Source of the DNA: Spinacia oleracea
Taxonomy: Eukaryota; Streptophyta; Magnoliopsida; Caryophyllales; Amaranthaceae
DNA length: 64,000 bases
Assembly: GCF_020520425.1 (NCBI RefSeq)
Contig: NC_079487.1
Coordinates: 12,447,501 to 12,511,500, forward strand
Direction: 5' to 3'
Both the position numbers and the translations under genes were made by a program. Numbering within the stretch: position 1 is the first letter of the stretch; each line of letters begins with the position of its first letter. The notes under the pieces are model-generated. The model saw only the letters and a program-made list of their open reading frames with translations. It searched no databases and was not told the DNA's origin. Shown piece after piece: positions 46,494 to 56,786 of this stretch.

Positions 46494-47941
46494 TGAAGGA
46501 AATAATGCCCTTGGTCCAAGTATGCATTCAAAGCTAAGTCTAATAAATGCGGTTCAGTATTAATTAATTATACAAGTTAATAATTCAGTGAGATCAAGTG
46601 AGCTGAATGCCTAGCTAGATGCCGCTTCAGTTCAAGTGGAATTAATAATATTAATCCACAACTTAATCTTAACTGAACCCGTAAGGTCACACAAATAGTA
46701 CGTGAACGGATCAAGTATTTAAGTGAATTAAATACTCCATTTATGGATATTCGGAATCGACGGATCTCGGTTCCAGTGGGAGCTGAAATCGTCAAAAGCC
46801 AAATTATGAATACTCCGGAAACGATTATATTGCCGGAAACGAAAATATGGATCGTATCGGAAATATAAATATTATCCAAGTAGTAGATGTTGCCGGAAAC
46901 AGAAACATGGTACGTATCGAAAAATATTATTGGAAATGGAAATATTGCCGGAATCGAAAATATTGCCGGAAACGGAAATATTGTCGGAATCGGAAATATT
47001 ATCGGAATCAGAATATAATTCCGGAATCGGAAATATTAAATATTTGTTCGAAACGGAAAATAATTCCGGAATCGGAAATATTAAATATTGTTTGAATTGG
47101 AAATGAATTCCGTAATCGAAAAATTAATCGGAAGCGCGTCGTACGAAATAAACATCGGACGAGCTTGCTAGACGCAAGGCCCAACACGAAGCCAGGCCTG
47201 CGCCTAGCAAAGCCCGCGCGCAGCAAGGCAAGCAAGAAGCCCGCAAGCACCGCAAGGCCCAGCCTAGCAACACGCAAGGCCAGGCCCAGCGAGACCAGCA
47301 GGCTGGCATGCCCAAGCGTGGGCTGCAACGCTGCTGGGCCGAGCTCTCCGCGCGCGCGCGCCCAGCGCCCTTCGTGGGCTGTGCGTGTGTGTGCGTTGAG
47401 TTCGTGCATGCATCAAATCCTTAAGCGTTTAGGATTAGTTTGATTAATTATTATTTTCCTAAAACTACTAGAGTTAGTTGTTGAATTAAACACTAACTTA
47501 ATAGATTTAATTGGTATCTAATTCTAATAAGATTAGGTTAATTAAATCCTAGTAGGTTTCTAGTTCCAATAATCCTACCCTATAAATAGGTGGTGGCAAT
47601 CACAATTTATAATACATCAATTCAAGTATTCATATAGTTTTAAGCTAAAAACTAAAGTTAGTAATTTGCCACAAATTATAATCGAATAAACATAAAACCT
47701 TAGGCTAAATTCTAGTTAATTGAATCTAAGGCGGATCCGAACGTGCTGTGGACTATCTACGGAGGGACTACACTTGGAGTCCTAAACTTGTTTTTATTCG
47801 GTTCGGGAGAAGCTAGGGAGGGCACGCTACAAATGTATGCATCCTAAATTATGCTAATTGTTATGTGGCAATTAATTTGGATTCCTGACTTTATGGTTTT
47901 TCCGCATGAAATATATGTTTTATATTTGTCATAACCTAACA
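46494..47941 (+). repeat. 3' LTR of copia-like element 3 (LTR E)
   Basis: It is 1,448 bp with TG...CA ends, a GGAAATATT/TTCCGGAA array at 46810-47130, a G+C-rich tract at 47135-47400 and TATAAATA at 47581. It carries AATTAATTATACAAGTTAAT near its start, as do LTRs B and C, and the same post-TATA sequence (GGTGGTGGCAATCACAATTT). It therefore differs in subfamily from its partner LTR D. Confidence 0.88.
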
Positions 47942-48489
47942 GTTAAGTCATCAGAAACAGCACTACAATAGGTTATGGAGACAGGGTAACGGGTGTTAAA
48001 GAGGAAATACCAAGCATTTTCCTACTGCCTTACAGCCAATATACAAATAATGTAAGGTGCAATTCTGACTTTATTCACTAATTAGACTGCGGAAGGATCA
48101 GTCAGAAACTTTGATTACTAGTGATAAGTTCTCAAACTAATTAATAGATTCCTAAAGATATACAAACAATCAGTATGTCTACCAAGGCGCTTTTGCATCT
48201 GTAAATCCATCACATTAATACAAGTGAATAAAGAATAGCCTCTACGCAAACATAGCAAACAGAATAATTGACAACATAAGAACCAAAGAAAAATTTGTTA
48301 AGTATTTTTTTTCTTCTCATATTTGACTGGTGAACCTGAAAAGTCACCAATAACATTGACTTGCAGTTAAGGAACACTTTCCTCTCTTGACATGTTAACA
48401 AGATGATGCTCAGAAGCCTCAAATGTTGAGGGATCTGCTGTATCCTTCTTGTAAGTTGGATGCGTAATATAAACTCAAAAGTAAAGCCA
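47942..48489 (-). pseudogene. Spacer with a possible C-terminal exon remnant
   Basis: On the minus strand, about 48475-48375 can be read as KKDTADPSTFEASEHHLVNM then SREESVP and a stop, which looks protein-like. It is cut by the gypsy LTR that starts at 48490. I do not recognise the gene. The rest is A+T-rich with no visible feature. Confidence 0.28.
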
Positions 48490-49953
48490 TGTAGACACCT
48501 ACTTTTGTCCCCATTCCCGCAAGGGAAAGGTTCGATGATGAAAGCATAAAAACTCCACTTGACAACGCATCTCCTATAAAATAAACGAATCTCGATTCCC
48601 CGTTTCATTTCACCCGAAACCTGCTATTTATGGAAACCTGCTAAAAATAGTAACTGCCGTAACGGGTAGTTGTTAAAAGTGGCAAATCATAAAAGATAGA
48701 AACCTGTCAGAATTAGGTGTTGCATTCCAACATAAATCCTAAATGAGATAGAAAACTGCGAGAATCCTATTCCTAATAGGATTCGGAAATAAGAGTTACG
48801 TATTAATTAAAATCCTAACGAACCTAGAGTTCGTAACGGGCCCAGACGCATTCCGTCACAAAATTGATACGCGCTAAAAGACTCAAATTAATCTCAAACT
48901 CTACGGATTTTAGGAATTCGAATCTGACTAAACAAAACTGCCCAGACCCTATTTTCAACGCCTGGCTCTGGGCGCCGAAATCTTCGGCGCCCAGGCCTGG
49001 GCGCTGAAAATACCTGAGTACGTCTCTTTTCCTAATTCTTTGTGGATTAGAACTCTGCAATTCTATCTTTCCACGAACTCTTCCCTATAAATAGACCCCT
49101 AGTTTCGACGTGAAAGAACACACAACAACACATAATATACTCTGAGTATTGACTCTAAATCCCTTAGCCTAAGCCTCTCGCTGCGAAACTGTTCACGCGT
49201 TCTGTCGCAATCGATCCATAAATCGAACAGAACGTATCCTGTCCCATAATCGAGATTCGTTAAATAAAAAGGAGAAATAGCAAAGTCAAAGTGGTTAGTT
49301 TTCTGAGAACCGTGACGCACCTCTCAAGGGTGCGTCGTAATGTGTCCCTTTTCGATGATTTAACTGCTTTCTTCGCCCTTTTTATGAACTGTTAAACTAA
49401 CCTAATATGATTTTTCTATCACGCCTAATAAATATAATATTTTTGGGAAATCGGATTATCATGCTAGGTCCCTTAATGCTATTTGAATCAGATAATCACG
49501 ATCGAATTAGTATTATATGTTGCATATTGCTAAAATCAATTCAGATTAGTTTAATAGTTAACGCATGTCCCTTCAATTATTTATGCTGAGCTAGTAAGGA
49601 TATCCTGCCTCTGGAGTTATCGACGAGCAAATTACTCCTCTCGGTAGTTACAGTCCCCCGAACCCTCAATCTCTACCTTACGGGTGTATATTAAGAGATC
49701 CCCACACCAGGGATCACAAGGGAACCTACGGCCGTCGTGGTCAAACATAATTGCACTCCCTTTATGTCACGATAACCGGGTTTTGTCAGTTTTTCTCATT
49801 GTTGTTAAAAACAGAATGACGACTCCTATATTACTAGTCAATTGGGTGTATACTCACAGGAAATCTAATTACACTTGATTAAATAAAAATAATCGTCACA
49901 CCCACGAGGGACAAGGTCACGCATTAGCCTCGCGCTTTTTCGACCCCCTCACA
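48490..49953 (+). repeat. 5' LTR of the Tat-type gypsy element
   Basis: It starts TGTAGACACCTACTTTTGTC and ends CGACCCCCTCACA, 1,464 bp. The truncated copy at 2577-3880 covers all but the first 161 bases. TATAAATA is at 49086-49093. The inverted motif CGCCTGGCTCTGGGCGCCGA occurs at about 48959-49005. Confidence 0.85.
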
Positions 49954-49954
49954 G

Positions 49955-49972
49955 TGGCGACTCCACTGGGGA
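49955..49972 (+). other. Primer binding site of the gypsy element
   Basis: TGGCGACTCCACTGGGGA follows the LTR after one base. This type of site is typical of Tat/Ogre-like elements, which I recall as using an arginine tRNA; the exact tRNA should be verified. Confidence 0.65.
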
Positions 49973-51181
49973 TAGTGAAGGAAATACTCGTGCTTGTAGG
50001 TAATCAAAATAGCCGAAGAGTGAAACGATCCTACCCCGCGTTTATTTCCCCATCAAGTTGGGACGACCTGAAAATCAGCAAATTAATGTGAACGGGCAGA
50101 ACATCATAACGAATCTCGGCTCCCTCGGGAGTTGGGACTAAGGATACCTTTTTCGCCAACAGGGGGGTGCATACGCCGCGCATGTTTCCCACTCGGCACT
50201 TGTGCAGGTAGTACACCTATCCCGAACCCAATCGCTCGCTCATTAGGTCCCTCTCGCCTGCATGCCGCCTTGGCTTGCACATGCGGGTTGGCCTCTTGAG
50301 CGAAATTCGTCTGTTGAAGACACTACCTCGACCGGGGCATGTGTTGGATCTACGATAGAAGCGGTACCAAGCCAGGCGTAAATAAACTACCCATAGAAGC
50401 CTATCATAAACTACGTGGCATATTTAATTTTCAAATTCATGTTTGTAATGTAGTTATGTGTAGCGAAATATGTGATTGTGTGTGACAAACTATCCTAGAA
50501 AACCAATGACCTTAAAAATTGCCCAAACATTCATAGACTAATTTGCCAAAGAGTTATACCGAAGCACGTGTTCCGCAAACCCGAATGATCACCACAAAAT
50601 AAGCGACACTCGGGATGGCCTGTAACGAATCCCACAAACGCTGTCACGCGTAAAGGACGTTATTAGGAAAGCACGCAAATCGAAGTCGAATAAACAGAAA
50701 ACAGAAAACGAGAACCAGCCAGGGACGCATTTTCAACGCCCCTGGCTGGGCGCCAAAATTTCTCACGCCCACTGCTGGGCGCTGAAGTTGCTGCTTGGCT
50801 TTCTGGTCAGGCGCAGCAGCTTCGGTGCCCAAGCAAAAAGAAAGTACGTAGCACAAAAATGTTCATCAAAAGAATTGCTACGAGGGTGTAAGAAAAGCAC
50901 TCGATTTCAAAAGACGACTCGCGAAAAATTAATAACTCTTTGTGTCGTCGTTAGGCCTCCTACGACGGCAATGCTCGGCACCAAAACCGAACATGCTAAT
51001 AACTATGAATGTCACACAGGCAAGTGTTTCGAAAATCCAAAGAATGACCAAAATAAAAAAAAACCCCCAAAAAAGTGTACCGACAGAAGAAAGAGCGAAA
51101 AAGTGAAAAACCAATTTAGAGAGTCGAAGTCTAGACTAAGTAATGCTTGAAACTTTGGGAACCTAAACTTTAGCTTATCTT
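49973..51181 (+). other. Untranslated leader of the gypsy element
   Basis: It is about 1.2 kb without a credible gene. The G+C-rich inverted motif of the LTR (CGCCC..CTGGGCGC) occurs again at about 50735-50795, before gag. Short frames in it (for example 50788-51150) lack domain features. Confidence 0.5.
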
Positions 51182-52972
51182 ATGCCTAGGACTGGTCCTG
51201 CCACTTGGTGCCGATCAGGGAATCAACGGCTAGTGCGTCTCGAAGATACATCACCAACATCAGGTTTAGTAGCTCCAAGCTCCGTCCGTCGTCCCTCATT
51301 TCAAGGATCTCCGCTTCCCCAACCTCGATTCGCACCTCCAAACATGTCCATCGAAGATTTGCGAGACCAGATGGTCCAAATGACCCAACTCATGGGCCAA
51401 CTGAAAATGGAAAACGAAGCCTTAGCGGCTGCGCAAGCCAAAAATGACCTCGAAAACGAGAAGAGGATCGAAAAAATGGTCCTACAGCAAACCATGGGGA
51501 GCAAATACTTCTCCCTCGAGCCTGAACCTTTTTCTGGCAAATTACCAGAAAAGTTCAGTTCATCTGACTTACCAAAGTTCAAGGCCACGGACAACCCCCG
51601 TGATCATCTACTGAGATTTGTGAATACCATGAACTTGAAAGGCGTGGACAAGTCCATGTACCTACCTGCCTTTCCTTTGTCCTTGGAACCTGTGCCGCTC
51701 AAATGGTACTATCACCAGGACCCTAAGCTCTTCCCCACCTGGGAAGACTTTGTCAATGTCTTCATCAAGCAATACTCGTCAAACATGGATTTCCAAGTCA
51801 CCATGCGCGAGCTGGAAGTTCTCTTCCAAAAGAAAAATGAGGGTTTCACAACCTACTTTGCTAGATGGAGGGACCAGGCGGCCCAGCTAATCAATAGGCC
51901 TCCCGAAATAGAATTGGTCCCAAAATTCATTGACAACTTGGACCCGGCTTACAGACAACACCTTAGGTACCTGGGACTCGACACTTTCAAAAGGGTTTAT
52001 GATGTGGGAATAAAAATCGAGGACGACCTCGCCAAAACCATACAGAGAAAACCTGCATATAAGACCAACACCTATAATCGGGGTAACACACCCCAAGCCC
52101 AAGAAGTCCATGCTGTAGAAGAGGCTCCCGCCCGAAGATACCCTATAAGATGGGTCCGAGACCGAAAGTTTGCCGCACTCGGGTCAACTTTGGCACAAGC
52201 CTTTGAAAGACTAACCAATCAAGGAAAGTTGAGACCTATAGGCCCCACCCGTGACCCTCCTGTCAAAAACAAATATTGGGTCGAAGGTACTTACTGCAAA
52301 TTCCATCAAGGAAATGGGCATGACACTGAAAACTGCTGGCATCTAAAACATACGATCCAGGACATGATAGAGGATGAAGTAATACCTCTCCCTAACGTTG
52401 GCAAACCCAACAACAACAAGAGCCCACTCGGCTCTTGTCACATCTCTCTCGACCAACCAGAGAATTTCGACCCCACGGTGTATATTACACCTCAAGGTGC
52501 ACCACTCGCTGTGGTACCTATGGATCGAATCGAGGGGGAAGTGTGCGGTGTGTGGAACGATGATGCTGAAGATATTTACCTATCTCAATTCTCGGGCCAG
52601 GACCTCTTTACTGAAACTTGGCCCGGGTATGCTCTCATTGACACCACCTCTCAGGAGCCCGAGGTCGACCACCTCACCCGATCCGGAAGGATATACCAAC
52701 CGGATATTCACCCACCTCCTATGGACGACATCCCGGTTAGGCAAACTCCTGAGAACGGGCGGCACACCACCGTCGCGAAAGTCATTGAAAATCCTCTCCT
52801 GAAACAACTGAAAAGAACCAAGGCTGAGATTACCATATGGGATCTTATGTGTACTTCAAAGGAACATCGCGAAAAGCTTATTCGCTCACTTGACCTCATC
52901 TCATACCCACAGATATCACACCTAACTCATTGGTTAGCCATGTCACGAGAGATGCCGGGGAAAAGGCCATAG
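51182..52972 (+). CDS. Tat-type gypsy gag protein
   Basis: It has a 596-aa open frame from ATG at 51182. After a basic N-terminus there is a coiled region (about residues 58-105: RDQMVQMTQLMGQLKMENEA). The retrotransposon gag domain follows at about residues 130-280, with LPKFKATDNPRDHLLRFVNT, WYYHQDPKLFPTWEDFVNVF and an LEVLFQKKNEGFTTYFARWR block. A zinc-knuckle-like YCKFHQGNGHDTENCWHLK sits near residue 380. It would form the element's capsid. The last ~25 residues are probably out of frame, because the homologous continuation is in the -1 frame. Confidence 0.8.
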   Translation: MPRTGPATWCRSGNQRLVRLEDTSPTSGLVAPSSVRRPSFQGSPLPQPRFAPPNMSIEDLRDQMVQMTQLMGQLKMENEALAAAQAKNDLENEKRIEKMVLQQTMGSKYFSLEPEPFSGKLPEKFSSSDLPKFKATDNPRDHLLRFVNTMNLKGVDKSMYLPAFPLSLEPVPLKWYYHQDPKLFPTWEDFVNVFIKQYSSNMDFQVTMRELEVLFQKKNEGFTTYFARWRDQAAQLINRPPEIELVPKFIDNLDPAYRQHLRYLGLDTFKRVYDVGIKIEDDLAKTIQRKPAYKTNTYNRGNTPQAQEVHAVEEAPARRYPIRWVRDRKFAALGSTLAQAFERLTNQGKLRPIGPTRDPPVKNKYWVEGTYCKFHQGNGHDTENCWHLKHTIQDMIEDEVIPLPNVGKPNNNKSPLGSCHISLDQPENFDPTVYITPQGAPLAVVPMDRIEGEVCGVWNDDAEDIYLSQFSGQDLFTETWPGYALIDTTSQEPEVDHLTRSGRIYQPDIHPPPMDDIPVRQTPENGRHTTVAKVIENPLLKQLKRTKAEITIWDLMCTSKEHREKLIRSLDLISYPQISHLTHWLAMSREMPGKRP

Positions 52973-53817
52973 TTTTCACTGATAAAGACTTACCCAAAGA
53001 GGGGGGTGCTCACAATAAAGCCCTTTACTTAGTGGTTGGATGCAAAGGACAAAACATCCCCATAGCGCTCGTAGATAATGGTTCGGCGGTTAATGTCTGC
53101 CCATTGCGAACCGCCCATTGCTTGGGGCTAGGAAGCGATGACTTCCAAACCTCCTCACAAGGGGTACGAGCTTATGATAACTCCCGAAGGCCTGTGTTGG
53201 GAAAAATCAACCTTACCATACAAACTGGGCCTGTGGCACGCACCACGGAGTTTCAAATAATCGACATCAAGCCCACTTTCAACCTCCTCTTGGGGCGACC
53301 TTGGCTCCATGACTTAGGAGGTGTGGCTTCAACCTTGCACCAAATGGTTAAACTTAACCATAACGGGGTAATACTAGAAATCCGCGCCCCTTCTCTCGAC
53401 GTCAGTTGTACCATGGTTGGAACGGCCGAAACTGCAGATGACCTTTATGGGTTTCAAATGGAAGAAGCAATCCAGTTCATCGAAGATTATGATCTAGCAT
53501 TCCTAGACCCGCATGCATCCCGAGTCATCCCTAGAATGCTGTTGGCTCAAGGTTATTTCCCAGGAACCCCGTTGGGCATAAGGAAGAAGGAATGCACATT
53601 CCATCCTTTTCCTGACAAATCTACTCCCTTTGGCTTAGGTTATGAACAACAGAGGAAGATATTGCTGACCGCCTATCTAGGCTACGCCTTAACAAAGACA
53701 AACAAACCACCCTCCTTCCCCCATATCAAAGGAACCTTAACGGGATGTTTGTTCGGGAAGGAGAAGAACACCCATGATGTGATTTCCCTGAACCCTTCGT
53801 TCAGGATGGCTTGCTAA
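52894..53817 (+). pseudogene. Gypsy aspartic protease and linker region
   Basis: It is open from 52894 in the frame -1 to gag. The retropepsin signature is IALVDNGSAVNVCPLRTAHC (D-x-G replaced by D-N-G-S, which is usual in this lineage), followed by NLLLGRPWLHDLG, the second half of the fold. C-terminal linker sequence follows to 53817 (YFPGTPLGIRKKE). Comparison with the usual Tat order suggests gag and protease were one frame, so the shift near 52894-52930 is probably an indel. No conventional start codon is present. Confidence 0.7.
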
Positions 53818-54146
53818 AGCCCGGATTTGAAATTTTCCATGATTGCCACACCTTGGATGAGGCACCCCACCTCACCAAGACTAAAACAGCTGAAATATTG
53901 GACAACCAGGCTCTATGGACATTGTTTATCGAATCGAGGCCTATGGAGAACGAGACTATGATGACTACCCTAGCTTTACAAGATGAAGGTTTCGATCCAA
54001 CCCGGTTAATCTCTCCTGCATCAACACTAGAAGAGGTCGAGAACGGATGGGTGAAGACATATCAGTGGGTCAATGCAAAAGGAATGGAATTCAAGATGAG
54101 TACCGGTGAAGGACCGAAGTTTTATGAGACTAAACCCCAGGCTTGA
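53811..54146 (+). pseudogene. Gypsy pol linker, second frame break
   Basis: The frame shifts by -1 again at about 53811 and stays open to 54146, with acidic sequence ending YETKPQA. It lies where the linker between protease and reverse transcriptase is expected. No RT motif appears before the CACTA insertion. No function is expected. Confidence 0.55.
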
Positions 54147-54304
54147 GCCACATAGAGCACCATTAGTAAAAAGCGCCTAGTAGTTATTTAGATTGATAGA
54201 AAAAATAATAGAGACTTTAGATGGTCCTAAGGCCCTTTAGAATATGGGTCAGTTTTATTTCAGTGTGTTTTCCTTACTTTCACTAGTAGAAAAAACCCCT
54301 GTTG

Positions 54305-54510
54305 CAGCCCCCTTGTTGCAGCGTACAAGTATAAATACGCTTCAACAACCAGTCGGTCAACGCGGGTCAAACCCTTTAAAGGGTTATCGCAGCGTACATT
54401 TTAGTTGTTCGCAACAAATGCGTTTGTTGCAGCGTACAAAATAAAAGCCCGCAGCAACAACCCGTAGTTATTGCAGCGTACATGTTAATGCCCGCTGCAA
54501 CAAGTCCGCG
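54305..54510. repeat. Subterminal repeats of CACTA element 2
   Basis: The word GTTGCAGCGTACA and its variants recur four or more times, with inverted forms (CGCTTCAACAAC, GCCCGCTGCAACA). This is the expected transposase-binding array of a CACTA element. Confidence 0.7.
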
Positions 54511-54599
54511 TTTCAAATTAAAATTTTTACTTTCCTAGTTGCAACGTACAAACCGCGCTCAATCTCTGTTCCTTCTCTGCTATAGCTCCAAGCCTTTTC

Positions 54600-54880
54600 C
54601 CTTAAACAAATATCCAAGGTCGCCGTCGAACTCAGCTCGCGTCGCCGTCGAACCCAAGAGTTGCTCAGCCCTGCGTCGCTGTCTTGGTTCCGTTGGTTGC
54701 TCATCTCCCCGTCGCGTCGTGGTTCAGCCCTGCGTCGCTGTCTTGGTTCCGTGGTTCCGTGGTTCAGCCCTGCGTCGCTGTCTTGGTTCCGTGGTTCAGC
54801 ATCTCCCCGTCGCGTCGTGGTTCCGGTGGTTGCTCGGCGTCGTGGTTCCGGTGGTATGGTGTGTTCAATTTTTATTTTCG
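54600..54880 (+). repeat. G+C-rich leader with short tandem repeats
   Basis: Units such as CAGCCCTGCGTCGCTGTCTT followed by GGTTCCGTGGTT, and CATCTCCCCGTCGCGTCGTG, repeat two to four times. Frames across it are open in several phases because of the repeats. It lies where the untranslated leader of the transposase gene is expected. Confidence 0.65.
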
Positions 54881-54919
54881 TTTTTTATTTTCGTTTTCAG
54901 ATTAGGGTTCAATTTTAGT

Positions 54920-56320
54920 TTTTGATTTTCGTTTTGATTATTGTTTTTGATTTTCGTTTTTGATTTTCGTTTTGATTTTCGTTTTGATTTTCGTTTTTGA
55001 AACTTAACGACCCAACGAAGTAAATGGGGATTGCTATGTTTCCGAGTATAGATCTATTTCTTTAAAAAGCACACAGCCACTATTTAAGCTTGCTCATAAC
55101 AAGTAATGGGGAATGGCCTAAGGCTGTTGCTGACTGCTACTCACCCCTTCAGACTGTTGTTTGGATGTTATTTTGCTGATTTCCAAGAGGCTTTTGGATT
55201 ACCTTTTTTTTTTTTAATTTTTTTAATTTCCAAGTATGCTCAAAGTGTTGAATACATCACTTAGATCAGTAGTATCAGGCCCTTCAAAAACATCAGTATT
55301 CACCCGTCTTCTTGGTAGAGTTGGGAAGGGGAACTCTTCATTTGCAGGACCTTACAAAATAATCTCTGTTATCCAACCATCTGGGTTAAAATTCTGTTTT
55401 AAGATCTCAAACCTTTGTGTACAGACGATATGGGATGGCTGCTTGACTCAAGTTTACCTCAAGTCAGTTGTGAGTCAAAACCATTAAGTGGTCGTTGTAA
55501 ACCCAAGACCTTCAGGAAATCACTGGCCTTTGTCCACACTGATTTAGACTATTTAGTATTTACACTGAAAAAGAAGAGTTGAACATTTTCAAGGCTCTCA
55601 CATATGCGCATGAACTAGCTCTTGTACCTCTCAAAACCTTCCTCTAAGAAACTTTAGCATACGAGCCACACAAACATCATATATAAACTTGAAAGAAATA
55701 AGTAGTGTGATGCAGAACATCGTGCCCATTACCAACTGAACTCGTCAAATCTCAGCAATTAAAGATTATTTTTAACTGTAAGTCTGCTATCTTCTGAGCC
55801 CCACTTTTTATCAGCTTATTGGCTGCTGCTTTGTGGGTGCGACATTCCGGCCACCTGCCACTTTAGGATAGCTTTTAAATCCTGGAATACTAGAGCCTTG
55901 TTTGGAGTAAAGGAAGTTCCTAGAGTATTTTTCAACCTCCTCCATTATTAGGCAAAAGAGATATCTGATTCCAATAGGTTTAAAGGATAAATAACACCAC
56001 ATTTTTGCCGACTGAAGCCTATCAGCATATATGAAAGGCTTCTTACAGCCCAGGTTACAGGATTTTATTCTGGCATTACCCTTCTTCCTTCCCCGAGGTT
56101 ACGTAAGCACTTAGTTCCGCACTTGAATGCTGCGTTAATGCCAATAACTTGAATAATGTGATTGCTACGTGGTGATGTGGTAGATAGTTAATTTCCTGTT
56201 ACATGCATTCTATGAGAAATATCTGAATTTGGCCCTCGAACTATTTTCGTTTGATTTTCGTTTTGATTTTCGTTTTGATTTTCGTTTTGATTTTCGTTTT
56301 TATTTTGATTTTTTTGGCTG
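54920..56320 (+). other. TTTTGATTTTCG repeat split by about 1.2 kb of unrelated sequence
   Basis: GTTTTGATTTTC repeats run at 54920-55000 and again at 56245-56310. Between them lies sequence unlike the rest, with ACTTAACGACCCAACGAAGT at its left end, a T-rich run at 55205-55225, and a minus-strand protein-like piece (MEEVEKYSRNFLYSKQGSSI, about 55950-55810). It is probably an insertion or intron with captured pieces. I could not identify its boundaries or gene of origin. Confidence 0.4.
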
Positions 56321-56786
56321 TTTTTCAATTATTTCTTTAATTTGCAGTTAATTGTGAAGATGGGTAGATACGCATATGGTTGAAGAGAGGGGCGATGATC
56401 GTACTGCCAGCATAATCTATCATCGTGCTTGTTCGAATTTCAACAATTGCATAAGGTATTGATATATCTAATTATCTTCATAAAATTTCTCTTTTCCTCT
56501 TTTGAAAGTTGAAATCAATAGTACAGTAAGTGCATATCATTTTTACGATAAATAAAATTTGGATAAGTATAGTAAGTGTAATAATAAAACGTGTACATTA
56601 GTATTCTATGCTTAAGTATCCATTCCGTTTTACTTATTAGGACTGTTTTTGGACTTCTAATATCACTTCAGTGAAGCATTGATAAACTTAAATGATGTAA
56701 CCAAAGATTTGCGGAACTTCTTAATGATTTTGTGACTTCTTAATATATGTGTTTATGTGTGGAACCTTTTGTTGTTGTTATTAGTA

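Larger units (their letters stand above)
30919..47941 (+). mobile_element. Copia-like LTR retrotransposon (element 3) with mismatched LTRs and a nested CACTA element
   Basis: 5' LTR 30919-32278, primer binding site 32280-32294, internal region 32279-46493, polypurine tract 46483-46493, 3' LTR 46494-47941. Without the 6,882-bp CACTA insertion the internal region is about 7.33 kb, equal to that of element 2 (7.34 kb), and collinear with it. The 5' LTR is of the element 1 subfamily and the 3' LTR of the element 2 subfamily. Flanks do not match (GCAAC before, GTTAA after). This suggests post-insertion recombination between two elements. There is no intact gag-pol. Confidence 0.85.
48490..54280 (+). 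mobile_element. Tat-lineage Ty3/gypsy retrotransposon, 5' half
   Basis: The order is 5' LTR (48490-49953), primer binding site, leader of about 1.2 kb, gag, protease-like region. The RT, RNase H and integrase that should follow are not seen, because a CACTA element begins at 54281 inside the element and runs to the window end. The gag/protease sequence type and a leader-separated gag fit the Tat/Ogre-like lineage. At least two frame changes show that this copy is inactive. Confidence 0.8.

Noticed and set aside
54539-54925. 128-residue frame in the CACTA leader
   Set aside because: All three frames are open because of short G+C-rich tandem repeats, and the position fits an untranslated leader.
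55236-55487. 83-residue frame with GPYKIISV, resembling the C-terminal part of a retroelement integrase
   Set aside because: The similarity is limited to a few residues and neighbouring sequence shows no further integrase motif.
56757-56786. Transposase start at 56757
   Set aside because: That codon is GTG. The ATG at 56787 begins the sequence block expected at the family's N-terminus.
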